DNA of 64,000 nt from Pyronema omphalodes. Taxonomy: Eukaryota; Ascomycota; Pezizomycetes; Pezizales; Pyronemataceae. A model generated the notes under the pieces. The model searched no databases. It was not told the origin of the DNA and worked only from the letters and a program-made list of their open reading frames with translations. The position numbers and the translations under genes were made by a program. Each line of letters begins with the position of its first letter. The first letter of the stretch is position 1. Positions 20,187 through 32,000 of the stretch are shown one piece after another. The DNA lies in contig JAJJXM010000014.1 in assembly GCA_024516155.1 (NCBI GenBank), positions 744,001 through 808,000 of the forward strand. Direction: 5' to 3'.

Positions 20187-21497
20187 GGGGTTGTGGTTCT
20201 GATTTGATTTGATTTGATTTGATTTTCTTGAACGTTCCCAACCTTAAGGTTATGACGTATGCTACAGTCTATTTACATTTCGAGGCTCCAGCTGTTACCT
20301 TGGAGTCTCGCTGGGATCCGCCCCAGAGCGTACTTCATTTCTTGGGCCTGTTGCCACCTCTCTTCCTTCTGCTGGTTTTCATTCTCGTCGTTACATTTTG
20401 GAGCCCTGTTTGCTCTTTTCCCTCCCGGCACTCTCACTCTACCGTCTCACTTCGTTGTTCGTACCCTATCTTTGCTCTCTTCTGCTCTCCTCTGCCTTCC
20501 TATGCTCTCCTTAACTCTCCTCTTCTCTCCTCGCCTCTCCTCTTCTCTCCTCGCCTCTCCTCTTCTCTCCTCGCCTCTCCTCTTCTCTCTCCTCGTCTCT
20601 CCTCTCCTCTCCTCGCCTCTCCTCTTCTTTCCTCTTCTCTCCTCTTCTCTCCTCGCCTCTCCTCTCCTCTTCTCTCCTCTTCTCTCCTCTTCTCTCCTCT
20701 TCTCTCCTCTTCTCTCCTCTTCTCTCCTCTTCTCTCCTCTTCTCTCCTCTTCTCTCCTCTTCTCTCCTCTTCTCTCCTCTTCTCTCCTCTTCTCTCCTCT
20801 TCTCTCCTCTTCTCTCCTCTTCTCTCCTCTTCTCTCCTCTTCTCTCCTCTTCTCTCCTCTTCTCTCCTCTTCTCTCCTCTTCTCTCCTCTTCTCTCCTCT
20901 CCTCTCCTCTTCTCTCCTCTCCTCTCCTCGCCTCTCCTCTTCTTTCATCTTCTCTCCTCTTCTCTCCTCGCCTCTCCTCTTCTCCTCTCTCTCCTCTTCT
21001 CTCCTCTTCTCTCCTCTTCTCTCCTCTTCTCTCCTCTTCTCTCCTCTTCTCTCCTCTTCTCTCCTCTTCTCTCCTCTTCTCTCCTCTTCTCTCCTCTTCT
21101 CTCCTCTTCTCTCCTCTTCTCTCCTCTTCTCTCCTCTTCTCTCCTCTTCTCTCCTCTCCTCTCCTCTTCTCTCCTCTCCTCTCCTCGCCTCTCCTCTTCT
21201 TTCCTCTTCTCTCCTCTTCTCTCCTCGCCTCTCCTCTTCTCTCCTCTTCTCTCCTCTTCTCTCCTCTTCTCTCCTCTTCTCTCCTCTTCTCTCCTCTTCT
21301 CTCCTCTTCTCTCCTCTTCTCTCCTCTTCTCTCCTCTTCTCTCCTCTTCTCTCCTCTTCTCTCCTCTTCTCTCCTCTCCTCTCCTCTTCTCTCCTCTTCT
21401 CTCCTCTTCTCTCCTCTTCTCTCCTCTTCTCTCCTCTTCTCTCCTCTTCTCTCCTCGCCGCTCCTCTTCTCTCCTCGCCTCTGGGGTTGTGGTTCTG
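20187..21497 (-). mobile_element. 5'-truncated LINE insertion carrying a minisatellite
   Basis: The 15-bp sequence GGGGTTGTGGTTCTG occurs at 20187-20201 and 21483-21497 and is read as a target-site duplication around an insert of 1281 bp. On the minus strand the insert ends in an (ATCAA)n-type tail (20202-20224). It is preceded by a segment sharing an ordered set of motifs with the 3' end of the full-length LINE at 28544: AAGGTTATG, CGCCCCAGAGCG, TCTCGTCGTT and GAGCCCTGTTTGCTC. The remaining 970 bp (20510-21482) is the 10-bp minisatellite. No coding region of the LINE remains. Confidence 0.7.
20510..21482 (+). repeat. Minisatellite, 10-bp unit CTCCTCTTCT
   Basis: About 97 units of CTCCTCTTCT, with CTCCTCTCCT and CTCCTCGCCT variants arranged in blocks. 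One higher-order segment (about 20905-20965) recurs at 21165-21225. The large open frames (430 and 481 residues) and the antisense Glu/Arg frame are artefacts of it. It lies wholly between the 15-bp duplications of the LINE insertion. Confidence 0.95.
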
Positions 21498-21683
21498 GAA
21501 GTTGGGGATAGAAAAAGAAAAGATAAGAAAAATTATGGGTTGAGGAAATATCTATCGTATTTGAAAAAAAGAAAGAAAGAAAGAAAGAAGAAAGAAAGAA
21601 GTGTCATTATAAATTTCTTTTTGATTCGAGATTCAAGTTTCAAGCTTCAATCTTCAAGTTTCGTGATTCGGGAGATTACAATA

Positions 21684-21717
<34 letters not shown>

Positions 21718-23754
21718 CAGTTAATCGATGTTTTTTATGCACTATAACCGCGCTATTACAGTCGCTATGGACCAACGATTGCTTTATTAGTTGCTGACAC
21801 TGTAGACAGTCTCAATGCACACAATGAATTCCTAATTATTTCGTCAGCATCCCGGATTCCTGGTTGAGCTTCCACCACCCCACCCCCACCCCCACCCCCA
21901 CGCCATCGCATCGCCAAGACATGTCGTCAGCCTTATATGGTGCACCATACATACATATACATGTATCGCTCGGCAGCCAACGCCACAACCGTAACATCGG
22001 GTACCGTGGCGGCGTGGCGTTTTTTGGGGTCTGGGGGCTGGATCACGCTTGCTGATTGTGGAGATTTAGAGCGTGGCGTTTTGGTGGATTACATGATGGG
22101 GGAATGGGGGGATGGGGTTGATGATGATGATGATGATGAGGGAATGGGGGTTTTTGTGTTACGGGACTGGGAATTTGGGAAGAGGGGTTTGCTGTGTGCT
22201 GTGTGCTGTGTGCTGTGTTCTGTGTCGCTTGCGGTTTCCTGTGTTCTGTGTTCGCTCGCTCCTTGCGTTCGTGCCAGTCGTTCTATTTGTTACTTTCGTT
22301 ACTTCCGTTACAGACTCCTTCCATTCGTTTCTCGTCCGCCCTACTTTAGCTTGCAACACAGCTAAGCTACAGAATACACTTTAACGATCTTCAACCTCCA
22401 ATTTTATTTATCGCCGCTAGCAGACTAAGGCTAAAGCAACCCCACAAAAAAAAATCAAAAAACCATAAAGCTGGGAACAGAATAAGAGCATCGGCATCGA
22501 CATCGACATCCTAAAGACGCCTACATACAGCCAGCCCGTCGGTGAAAAGAAATACCGATCCAACAAGTAACACGTAAAGTTGATGAATCGGAATCGGAAT
22601 TTGGATTTGAATTTCCGTATGTATGTACAGTGTATGCAACTAAACTAGGGAATTATTATTATTAGGCATTTTAGGCATGGGAATTTGGCGTTTTAGGCAT
22701 TCGGATTATTTTTCCGGGCTGGAAAGGTTGTGATCTGCATCTGACAGCTCCCTGAGCGGTTTTAGTGGCTTGGGGATTGTCTTTTGTGGCATTAGCTGGC
22801 ATTACCGAGCCCTGAGTTCCTGTCGTTTTCCATCGGGTTCATGGAAAACTTGACATGGCATTGCGTGTTGTGTGGCAACTGAAGCATCTCTGCGGCGCAT
22901 CCGAAATAGCTTGTTTCGATGAGATCTGAAGTTGGATGGACCTGCTGTGAGATGTCGCTCACAAAAATGCAGGATGGATGCTGTATGTAGGATTACGAGG
23001 CATCACACAAGAGTCGTTTATTTTTAGCCCAAAAATCATGTGACAGTAAGCTATGGAAAAGTGGATGCGTCGATGCTTATGCTGCTTTCAACGTCTGCAT
23101 GCCTCATCGACCGTAGGAAAATCTTAAGGAAGATGGAGTTCTGGTGGAAGATCAAAATCTTGGCTGCACCATCTGGCTGCAACCAGCTTTGAGATGTGCC
23201 GCTGCTTCGCACAACTTCACGTCTGCTTACATCCTCCATCTTTCCACCTTTTCTACGACAAACTGTGTGTGCAACACCAAATATGTTTGTTAATAATTCA
23301 ATCTCCTGCTTATTTATCATTTCCTTCCCTCGTGAATGACACCTCCCCCCTTCACGCGACTGACCCCCCCGGTGTTTCCGTTGTTCAAGGGACTACGTAT
23401 TTTGCATAACTGCTCGGTTGCTCCCTGTGGCTGATCTTGGCTAGTTTGCCCCTTGTGCCCGGTAATCAACCCTTCCTAAGTGACGTCATCGATTCCCAGG
23501 TTATCTGTAGCCAATCCAGCATTTCGAGATTCCGCACCCCGCGTCGCAACGTCTACAGAAGAAGAAGAAGACCCTGGCACAACTCATACAGAACTTGATC
23601 AACACAGACACAAGGCCACTAACTGATCAACACGCTATCCTATCGACAAAAAATTTGCTGGAACGCCATTATAACTTCACGAAAAAACGGCCATATACGA
23701 AGCGATTTTTTTTTGGCTCACCCCCATCGGAAAAAAGAGTAGTGTATAGCTATT
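21498..23754. other. Spacer with small microsatellites; HHK promoter
   Basis: Contains (GAAA)n at about 21569-21600, (AATC)n at 21681-21715, (CCACCC)n at 21877-21902, (GAT)6 at 22118-22138 and a heptamer (GTGTGCT)4 at about 22190-22220. No gene is convincing. The last few hundred bases, with a GAAGAAGAAGAAG tract near 23560, are the probable promoter and leader of the histidine kinase gene. Confidence 0.45.
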
Positions 23755-26700
23755 ATGACGCGAGATCACAGTGAAGAACAACAGCCTTCTTTAACAAAGG
23801 AAGCGCTGGAGCTACTAAGAACAAGGGAGCTCTACAAGTGCGTCCCTACGAGTGAGAGTCAAGTATTCAAAGAAGGCTGACGGGAAATAGATATTATGAG
23901 CCAACAACCAGTCGGACAGATTACGATCCAGATCCTGACGAGGAAGACTACGCACGGGTGGAATCGATAGCCGATAATACCAGCAGCGATGACGAGGACT
24001 CGTCCGATGGACGTCCGTTATCAACGAGTGACCCGGTACTTGGGAGTCTAGTGTTGCTTGCAGAGCGACTGCTTGCAGCAGATCGGGTTATTGTCGTTTT
24101 TATAGATGCAAATCGAGGCATGCAAGCTACCCGATTACTAGAGACGGAAATACTGACCAAGATGGTACAGAATATCTTGTAGCAGATTCAGAACAAGCGC
24201 TTAGCAATATCACGGGAAAAACGAAATCGCACGAAGCGACGCCGAAAACGGGGAGTTCAAAACGAAGATGTCAAGAGAGGAAAGATCTCTTTTCTGTGTT
24301 TATTGATCCACCACATGCAGAACCGTATACCGTGATTGACGACGACCTACCAGTGAACGATAAATGGCGAAAGGAATGGCCAGAAATCCGTCGATATACT
24401 GGTGTACCAATACAAACACGATCCGGATCGATAGTCGGTGTTTTATGCGCGCTCTACAAAGATGCACACCCAGTGAACGATGAGATCGACTACGACAAGA
24501 CGTTTACAAAATTGACAGCCACAGTCATGCGCTACATGGAAGTTGTTCGTGGCGAAAGAGATATGCGAAGAGGACGAAAAATGGAGATTGCGTTATCACG
24601 ATTCATCGCGGGAAATCATTCGCCAGACAAGGTTGCGTTGACCGAGCCACCAGAAGGCAGTATACGCGTGGAAACATCCAATCAAGAGTCGCAACGCATG
24701 GATAGCGAACGAGCTATATTGACACGACAACGAGGCGAAAAGGAATTTGAATTATGGAGCGAGCGAAATGCAAAACGAAATATGTCAATCGCGGCATCAC
24801 CAAAATCAGATGACAGTGAGGGTATTTCTCCTTCGACTCCATCCGTAAATGACTCCTCTCGCACCGCCTCGACCGGTGCCACTTCCTACTTTGACTCTCG
24901 GGAATCATCTCGGCAACGTACACCGTCGCCAAAACCGATATTTCCAGGACACTATGGCCCAGCGTTTAAGGCACCCGATAGGTCACCGCCGCTGAGAAAT
25001 AAGAGACCGTTGAAGGAACATCAGTCAGAGTCATTCAATCCTTCCTTCTTGGCAAGAAAAAAAACTAAGCCAGTATTTCTGCCTGGTAGAAAAGGAACCG
25101 AGGCACCGCCTATGCCACAGATCCATCGCAATAGTAATGCGGGATCAGAAGTCGGCAGTGTCAACAACTTGTCGGTGAACGTTGCTGAGGCTCATCATGA
25201 GTTATTCACACGTGCATCCGACTTGATGCGACGAGCTATGGAAGTTGACGGCGTTGTGTTTGTCAACTACGACCTCGAAGGACTATCCGATATCGGCATG
25301 CCTGCGGACGGTGAAACTTCACCTGTCGCCCATATTTCGTCCAAAAGCCAAATGAACGAGGTGATTCGCGCAGCAAGGGATCACGAAGCGAAAGTTAAAT
25401 CCGGGATCCTCGGAATTTCCGGTGCCAACATCTCCGCACGAAGGGGTCCTAACGGTTCAACCGTAATGGATCCTATGGCGGTCGATGCATCGCAACTGAG
25501 TGAAGGATATCTCCATACCCTCTGCGAAAGCTGGCCTCGTGGATGTATCTTCTCATACTCCCGCGACCCCCAAGATCCAGTTCTTGGCATATCAGTCAAT
25601 CCCGAGATTGACTCCGACCTAGACGGTCCACTACACGATAGTATCAATAATATCGAGATTGTGGACGTTCTACGGCAGTTTCTCCCCAGGAGTAAAACTG
25701 TCATGTTCATCCCTTTATACGATTTTGTAGGTAAAGTCTTTGCTGTTGGATTCGCTTGGAGAAGCTCGGCCGTGCGAGTATTTAGAGGAGACGTAGAAGG
25801 TGGTTTCATGGCTGCGTTTTGCGACAGTATAATGCAGGAGATTTCCCGGATCCATGTAGTCTCGGGTACGACTACCCATTATTAGTTATGATCAATCTTC
25901 ATTCAACCGATGCTAATATAATCTTCTAGCAAATGTTGCAAAAGGCAACTTTATCTCAACCATTTCTCACGAGTTGAGATCTCCACTTCATGGAATCCTT
26001 GCTACTTGCGAGCTATTCCGAGAGACCGGTCTTACGGAACAACAAAAAGACCTGGTCGGTACGATTACCAGCTGTGGTAGAACGCTTCTAGACACCGTTA
26101 ACAACGTCCTCACGTTCACCAAGCTCAACTCGAAAGCCATCGCCCGAAAAGATCAGACTCAAAAACGAAGCAGCATCGTAACAAATGCATCCTTATCGCC
26201 AGATGAGACTGAAAAGCGTATCCCCGAAGAACCAGTTATGGACGTCGACCTAGCCGAGCTAGCGGAGGAAGTCGTAGAAAGCGCATATGTCGGTTATCGT
26301 TTCGACCCCAGCATCTTGCAGAGGAAGCAGTTGCTTGACGATGAAACTCCCGATAAGGCGCTAGTCTTGTCAAAGGCGCATGTTTACGTAACGCTTGATG
26401 TCGACCCTGAAATCTCCGCTCGCCGATTTGCAGTCCCTCCGGGCGCGTTTAGGCGCTTAATGTTGAATCTCTGCACTAATGCCCTAAAGTACACTGACCA
26501 CGGATGGATTCGTCTTGAGCTGACGATGGACCCTGAGGATAAACGTAAAGTGAAGCTCACTGTTGCTGATTCTGGACGCGGTATCTCGAGGGAGTTCCTT
26601 AAAAACTCGTTGTTTACGCCGTTTATGCAGGAGTACCCCATGCAGAGCGGAACTGGACTGGGAATGAGTATCGTGCGTCAACTCGTAGACGAACTCGGCG

Positions 26701-28334
26701 GTACCATTGATGTTAAATCTCAAGTCGGAGTCGGAACGTCAGTAGTAATTGACCTCCAATTGGAGAGTACCATCGCTGCTTCTGATGTTGGCAGTGTTAT
26801 TCCAGAGGATGTCTTCATCACCGCTCAGAAAGTTCTAAAAGGAAAATCCGCCTGTCTCGTCGGTATCACCCATGACTCCCGCAGCACTGCAACAAAAGAC
26901 GCCATCGCCGGTCTAGATACCTACCTCCGACAAGTCCTCGTCAAAACCTTCGGCATGACAATCCTCGACGGCACCTTAAACGCCATGAAAGGTGACATCG
27001 CCGTAGTCCAAGGCGGCCACGACCTAGACCGCTACCTCGAAGCCACCAACCCTCCTGTCCCCATCGTCGAACTCGGAGGTAGCAGAAGCATCCGAGTCCC
27101 ACCAAATGAAAGCGTAGTATACCTAGGCCGGCCCTACTGCCCACGAAAACTCGCCGCCGCACTCCTCTTTGCATTCCGTCGTCTCCCTCTTCCACCCCCC
27201 AAGAAACTTCCCTCCCCCATCACCACCTCCTCATCACAACCGAAATCCTCCTCCCCCCCTCGTAGCCCCGCTCGTCAAAATAAACCCCCCTCCGACCCCC
27301 AAGAAAACCCCTTCAAACCAACCCTCCTAATCGTCGACGACAACATCGTCAACCTCCGCATCATCAGCACCTACTGCATCAAACACGGCCTCTCGGTGAT
27401 CCAAGCCACCAACGGCCTCGAAGCCGTACAAGCATACGAAGCAAGACAGGATGGTTTCGATGTAGTATTAATGGATCTACAAATGCCGGTTATGAGCGGC
27501 GTAGATGCGGTCAGAGGTATCAGGGTGCTGGAAGAAAAACGTGGGAGACAAAAGGCGTTGGTCGTGGCTATGACTGCACTGTCGGGCGATGAGGTTAAGA
27601 GAGAGGCGAAAAAGGCGGGTTGTGATGAGTTTCTGGTTAAACCCGTGAGGATGAGAAGAGTTGTGGAGATGGTGGAGGGGTTTTGTAGCTATGTTGATGC
27701 TGCTGCTGAGACTGCTGCTGCTGCTGCTGCTGCGACTGATACGGATGCTACGGATGCTGCGACTGATACGAAGGATGGGAACACGGGAAAGAAACCAACG
27801 GAAACAGAACTGGAGAAACAAGAATATGAAGAGGATACGAAGATGAGAGCGGAGGAAAGAAGGAATAGGGGGTTGGGAAATGTTTGGAGTAGTGAGAAGA
27901 CGGCGAGGAAGGTGGAGTTGGTTATGCGTGAGAATGTCCCTGGGGACCGTAGGGATTCTGGGGAACGTAGAGACTCTGGGGAACGTGGAGATTCTGGGGA
28001 ACGTGGAGATTCTGGGAAACGTGGGGATTCTGGGGATTCATCACCCTCGTCAGATACCAGGAATAAAGAAAACCTCGCAACATCAACATCAAGAACAAGA
28101 ACAAGTAAACCCTCATCATCATCTTCAGCAGCATCTTCAGAAATAACGCAACCTCACTCCTCCTCCCCTTCTTCTTCAAGAAACCTGCAGACCTTTAATT
28201 CCCCGCAGAATCGGAGGTTGACGGCGGCTCTTAATGCGGCGGGAGATACAGATGATGATAGGGATGTGAAGGAACTGAGAACAGAGGGAACGGGGGAGGA
28301 TGCTAGCAGTAGGAGTAGGAGGAGGTCTACTTAG
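23755..28334 (+). CDS. Hybrid histidine kinase (GAF-HisKA-HATPase-receiver)
   Basis: Cytosolic two-component sensor kinase that would pass phosphate to a Ypd1-type phosphotransfer protein. Exon 1 is 23755-23837, intron 1 is 23838-23890 (CTGAC branch site, ATAG acceptor), and intron 2 is 25866-25929. The N-terminus TRELYKYYEP is typical of fungal hybrid kinases. A GAF-like region follows (RVIVVFIDAN...EYLVADSEQ, then IRRYTGVPIQTRSGSIVGVL). The H-box is NFISTISHELRSPLHG (phosphoacceptor His), the N-box is NLCTNALKYTD, and the G-boxes are DSGRGIS and GTGLGMSIV. The receiver has LLIVDDN, phospho-acceptor Asp in VVLMDLQMPVMSG, and FLVKPV. The tail is low-complexity, with (RRDSGE) hexapeptide repeats near 27945-28035. 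Oddity: between 24096 and 24142 the frame shifts by one base. No GT-AG intron of the needed length (2 modulo 3) fits, so this is a mutation or a sequence error. Confidence 0.85.
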
Positions 28335-28530
28335 GCTTGAAACTTATGGCGGGGGGCGGGGGGCGGGGGGCGAGGGGCAGGGGGATAAGGCGCAAGGAAC
28401 GATGAAGATGACCTATAGAAAGAAAAGAAAAAGAAAAAGAAAAAGAAGATTAAAGAAAGAAGATGAGTATTTGCTACAGTAAGGAATATATAATGTTAGT
28501 GGTATGGATAGGGGGATGGATAGGGGGATG
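28335..28530. other. Purine-rich spacer downstream of the kinase
   Basis: Contains GGGGGGC repeats, an AAAGAAAAAG tract and GGATAGGGGGATGGATA repeats, into which the LINE inserted. Confidence 0.6.
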
Positions 28531-29070
28531 GATAGTGGGATGGTATTTATTTATTTATTTATTTGTCATACACGCTTGCAACCGTAAGGTTATGGCGGGT
28601 ACTACTTTAAGGTACAATGCTGACCATCGGGAGTGACTCCGATGGCCACTGGGTACGCCCCAGAGCGGTCTATCTAAGTTTCTGGCAGTAGTCGCCTCTG
28701 TCTTTCTGTCTGTGTCTGTCCCTCTCGTCGTTGTGTCCGTGAGCCCTGTTTGCTCCAGTATCTTTCCTCCACCCTTCCCCAGTTTCTACCGCCTGAAACT
28801 CTGATAATAATAAGAAAAGTAAAGGAAAACAAAGGAAATGAGAAAATACAGAAACACACCCATCCCCGGCTCCTTGACTTTCCCATCTCTCCTCTCCCTT
28901 TTCGTCATTCGTGATACAAAGGAAAACATAGTGTAAAAGAAAAGTTAGAAAATGTAGCAAATCCTCCCTTCTTCGAATCCATCTTTGTCCTGTCCTATCG
29001 ACAGTTTGCTTCTGGTTTAAATACATTCTGGTGTTTTTTCTTCTCGTTTTTTTTTTTTTTTTTTTTTTTT

Positions 29071-32000
29071 TTACAGGTGTTCTTCATCAGGGTCAGTTAA
29101 CGTACCCCAATCTGCCATTGTGAATCTGTGTTCTGGTGAGTGTCTCTCCGCTACAGGGGTACTTAACTGTGTGTGTGCCCATTCCGCAGTTGCGAGCTTC
29201 GTGTCAGAGATAATAGTGGTCAGGGCTTGAATTCCGTGTGGCGTGTGGAGGATCATCTTGAGTTGTAGTTGTCTGTGCCGTGGTAGTTTAAGTTGGTGGC
29301 GGAGGTTAATACGGTGGGAGGTAAATTTGGGGCAGGCCAGGATCAGGTGGCGTGGGGTTTGAGGTGGGTGGAGGGGGCATGTGCATGAGCGGGAGGGGTA
29401 TTGTTCGGAGGGGGGGGTGTGCCAGGCTGTTGAGAAAGTAACCATGTCCTGTTCGGAGGCCCAGTATCGCCGTGGATATCTTTCGGGGCACTGATGTGTA
29501 CGCTTCATCAAGCTTCCGTTTGAATGGTGCATCGTATGTCTTTGGGCGGGTGGATGAGGTGTACCAGGTGACCCAGTCATGGATGTGAGCTTCATGGGTG
29601 CGGCGTCGCAGCCATGACAGGGAGATTGTCGAGTTCGGTAGGGGGTTTCTTTCAGTTGCCAATTTTGCCAGGCGATCTGCTTCATCGTTGCCTGCAATGT
29701 CGGTATGGCCTGGTACCCAGTGAAGGTGCACTGTGGAGTTGGTTCGCGTGAGGAGGGTTTGACAGGTGTGGTGGATGATGCCGGCAGTTTCCCGTCCTGG
29801 GCCTGGCGAGAGGTGCGAGGAGCGGATGATGGCTGCCTGGTTGTCGGTGAAGATGTGTATCTGGCGGTTGTGGAGGTGGAGGCGTCGAAGGTGTGTGGCG
29901 CAGGAGAGTAGGCTTTCTGAGATGGCTTGTAGTTCCGCGTCAAAGACTTCGTTTGTGTTGGACATGGGGATAAGGGCCTGTATTTGTTTGTCGAGGCCGT
30001 AGGGAATGAAAAAGCTAGCTCCGGTTCTGTCATTGAGTTGGGAGCCATCCGTGTATACCACGATTGCGTTGGGTGTTGTTCTGAGGGAGTGTAGGAGTGC
30101 AAGGTGTTCAATAGCTGCGTCTTCCTTCTCGCTCGTGGAAATGGTTGTTGTCAGAGGGGGTGGTTTCCATATTGAGGGGTCTGGTTGTGCCGTGTTCTCA
30201 ACTGTGCTGGTGGGGGATAGCCATGGTCTCATCAGACTGAGGATGCTTGTGAGACGGGACGGGGGGCGCGTGTGACCATGCCAGTCACAGTCATACTCGT
30301 TGGAGGACCTGATGGCGTGTTCAAAGTGGCCTGGGGTTGGGTAGGAAGAGGGGCAGCGGGAAATGACGGGGTGGGTAGGGGGCAGGGAGAGGAGTCTGAG
30401 GGCATATTTTCGTTTCTTGTTGTTGAGTCTGATCTTAACGGGTGGGAGGGCTGCTTCGTTGTGCAGGGCCATAATTGGGGTTGATGTGAAGGCGTTGAGG
30501 ATTTTGCGTAGGGCGGTGTTTTGTTGTCGTTGTAGCTTGGATTCCAGCGTTTTCTGATTTGACCACCATATCTCTGAACCGAAGTCGGATCTGGATTGGA
30601 CACATGCACGGTAAAGTGTTCTTGTAGCGGAGGGGGACAGACCAGTTTCATATCGCACAAGGCTTCTTAGGGCGTTAAAGGACCTGGATGCGGCTGTCAG
30701 TCTAGTATTTACATGGTGAACAAAGGAAAGTTTTCTATCAAAGTGGATACCAATCCACCGGACCACATCTTTCTTTCCGCCTTTTGTGCCTGGTTGGACT
30801 ATCGTGCCGTTGGGAAGTCTGACACATGTTTGAGGGGTGGTGTTGTCTTTTTGCGATCTGTGGAAGTGGAGGAGTTCTGACTTGGAGTCGTCGAATGCCA
30901 CAGCGTTGTTGTTGGCCCATTCGAAAGCTGTTTCTGCGGCCTTCTCAAGGGCCCTTGAGTTAGATTCTCTGGATGTACCCTGTGTGACTAGAGCGACGTC
31001 GTCGATGTAGCTGGGTGTCCAGATGCTGGGGTGGGTTGATGATAGATTGTCGAAGAGCGGTCGCAGGTATAGGAGGAACAGGATTGGGGAGGCGGGAGAT
31101 CCCTGGGGGATACCGGTTCGGGTGGCTCGTTGTTCGTCGGTGTGTCCGTCGAAGGACAGGGCTGTGGTTCTGTCCTGCAGGAAGGATGCGCACCAAGATA
31201 CTGTAGGCAGTGGGCATCCCAGAGATGTCATTGTAGCGAGGAGGCGTGTGGCGGATACATTGTCGAATGCACCTCTGACATCGAGGAATAGGGCGGACGT
31301 TATGAGTTTGTTTTTGTGGCCAACCTCAACATCGTGTGTCAGGGCCATGGCTGCATCAATGGCTGATCGCTTGGGTCGTCCTCCAATTTGATCTCGGTGG
31401 AGGATGTGGTGTGTTTCTGCTAGTTGTCCTAGACGTGTCGCCATTAGCTTTTCTAAAATCTTTCCCATGCAGTTTAGCAGCGCGATCGGGCGATAGGCCT
31501 TCACAGAGCTGTAGTCAGGTTTGTTTGGCTTTGGTATCACCACTGTAGTAGCCTGTCTCCAGCAGCGTGGTTGATATCCGACTTTGCCTAGGGTTGCGTA
31601 TAGGCGGTGAAAATCTTCCGGGATGGTAGAGTAGGCTTGTCGAAGGCACAAGAATGGAATGCCATCTGGGCCAGGGGCCTTCTTCGGTGCTGAGGTGAAG
31701 ATGGCCGATTTGACTTCGGCTTCCGAGAACGTGTTCCATTCGATTGGGGGTCGGTTGTTCTGATGGGGTTGAGGGGGGGCGTCTGGTGGGGGGGGAAAGA
31801 GGGCCTGAAAGGCTTGAACTTTGCCGGCAAAGTCTGTTCGGAGGGTGTTGGGTTGTGTAGTTGTGTCTGTGATTGGCGGGGTGAGCTGGGCGCGGCGAGG
31901 GTTAGTGTAGCGGAAGGCAGCCCATATGTCAGCTCCTTTTGCTTGAGACAGGTACTCCTTCCATAGGCTGTCTTTTGCATGTCGGACTGCCCGGAAGTGG

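Noticed and set aside
20219..21704. Frames of 430 and 481 residues (Ser/Leu/Pro) and an antisense Glu/Arg frame
   Set aside because: These are products of the CTCCTCTTCT minisatellite, with no start context, domain or codon structure of their own.
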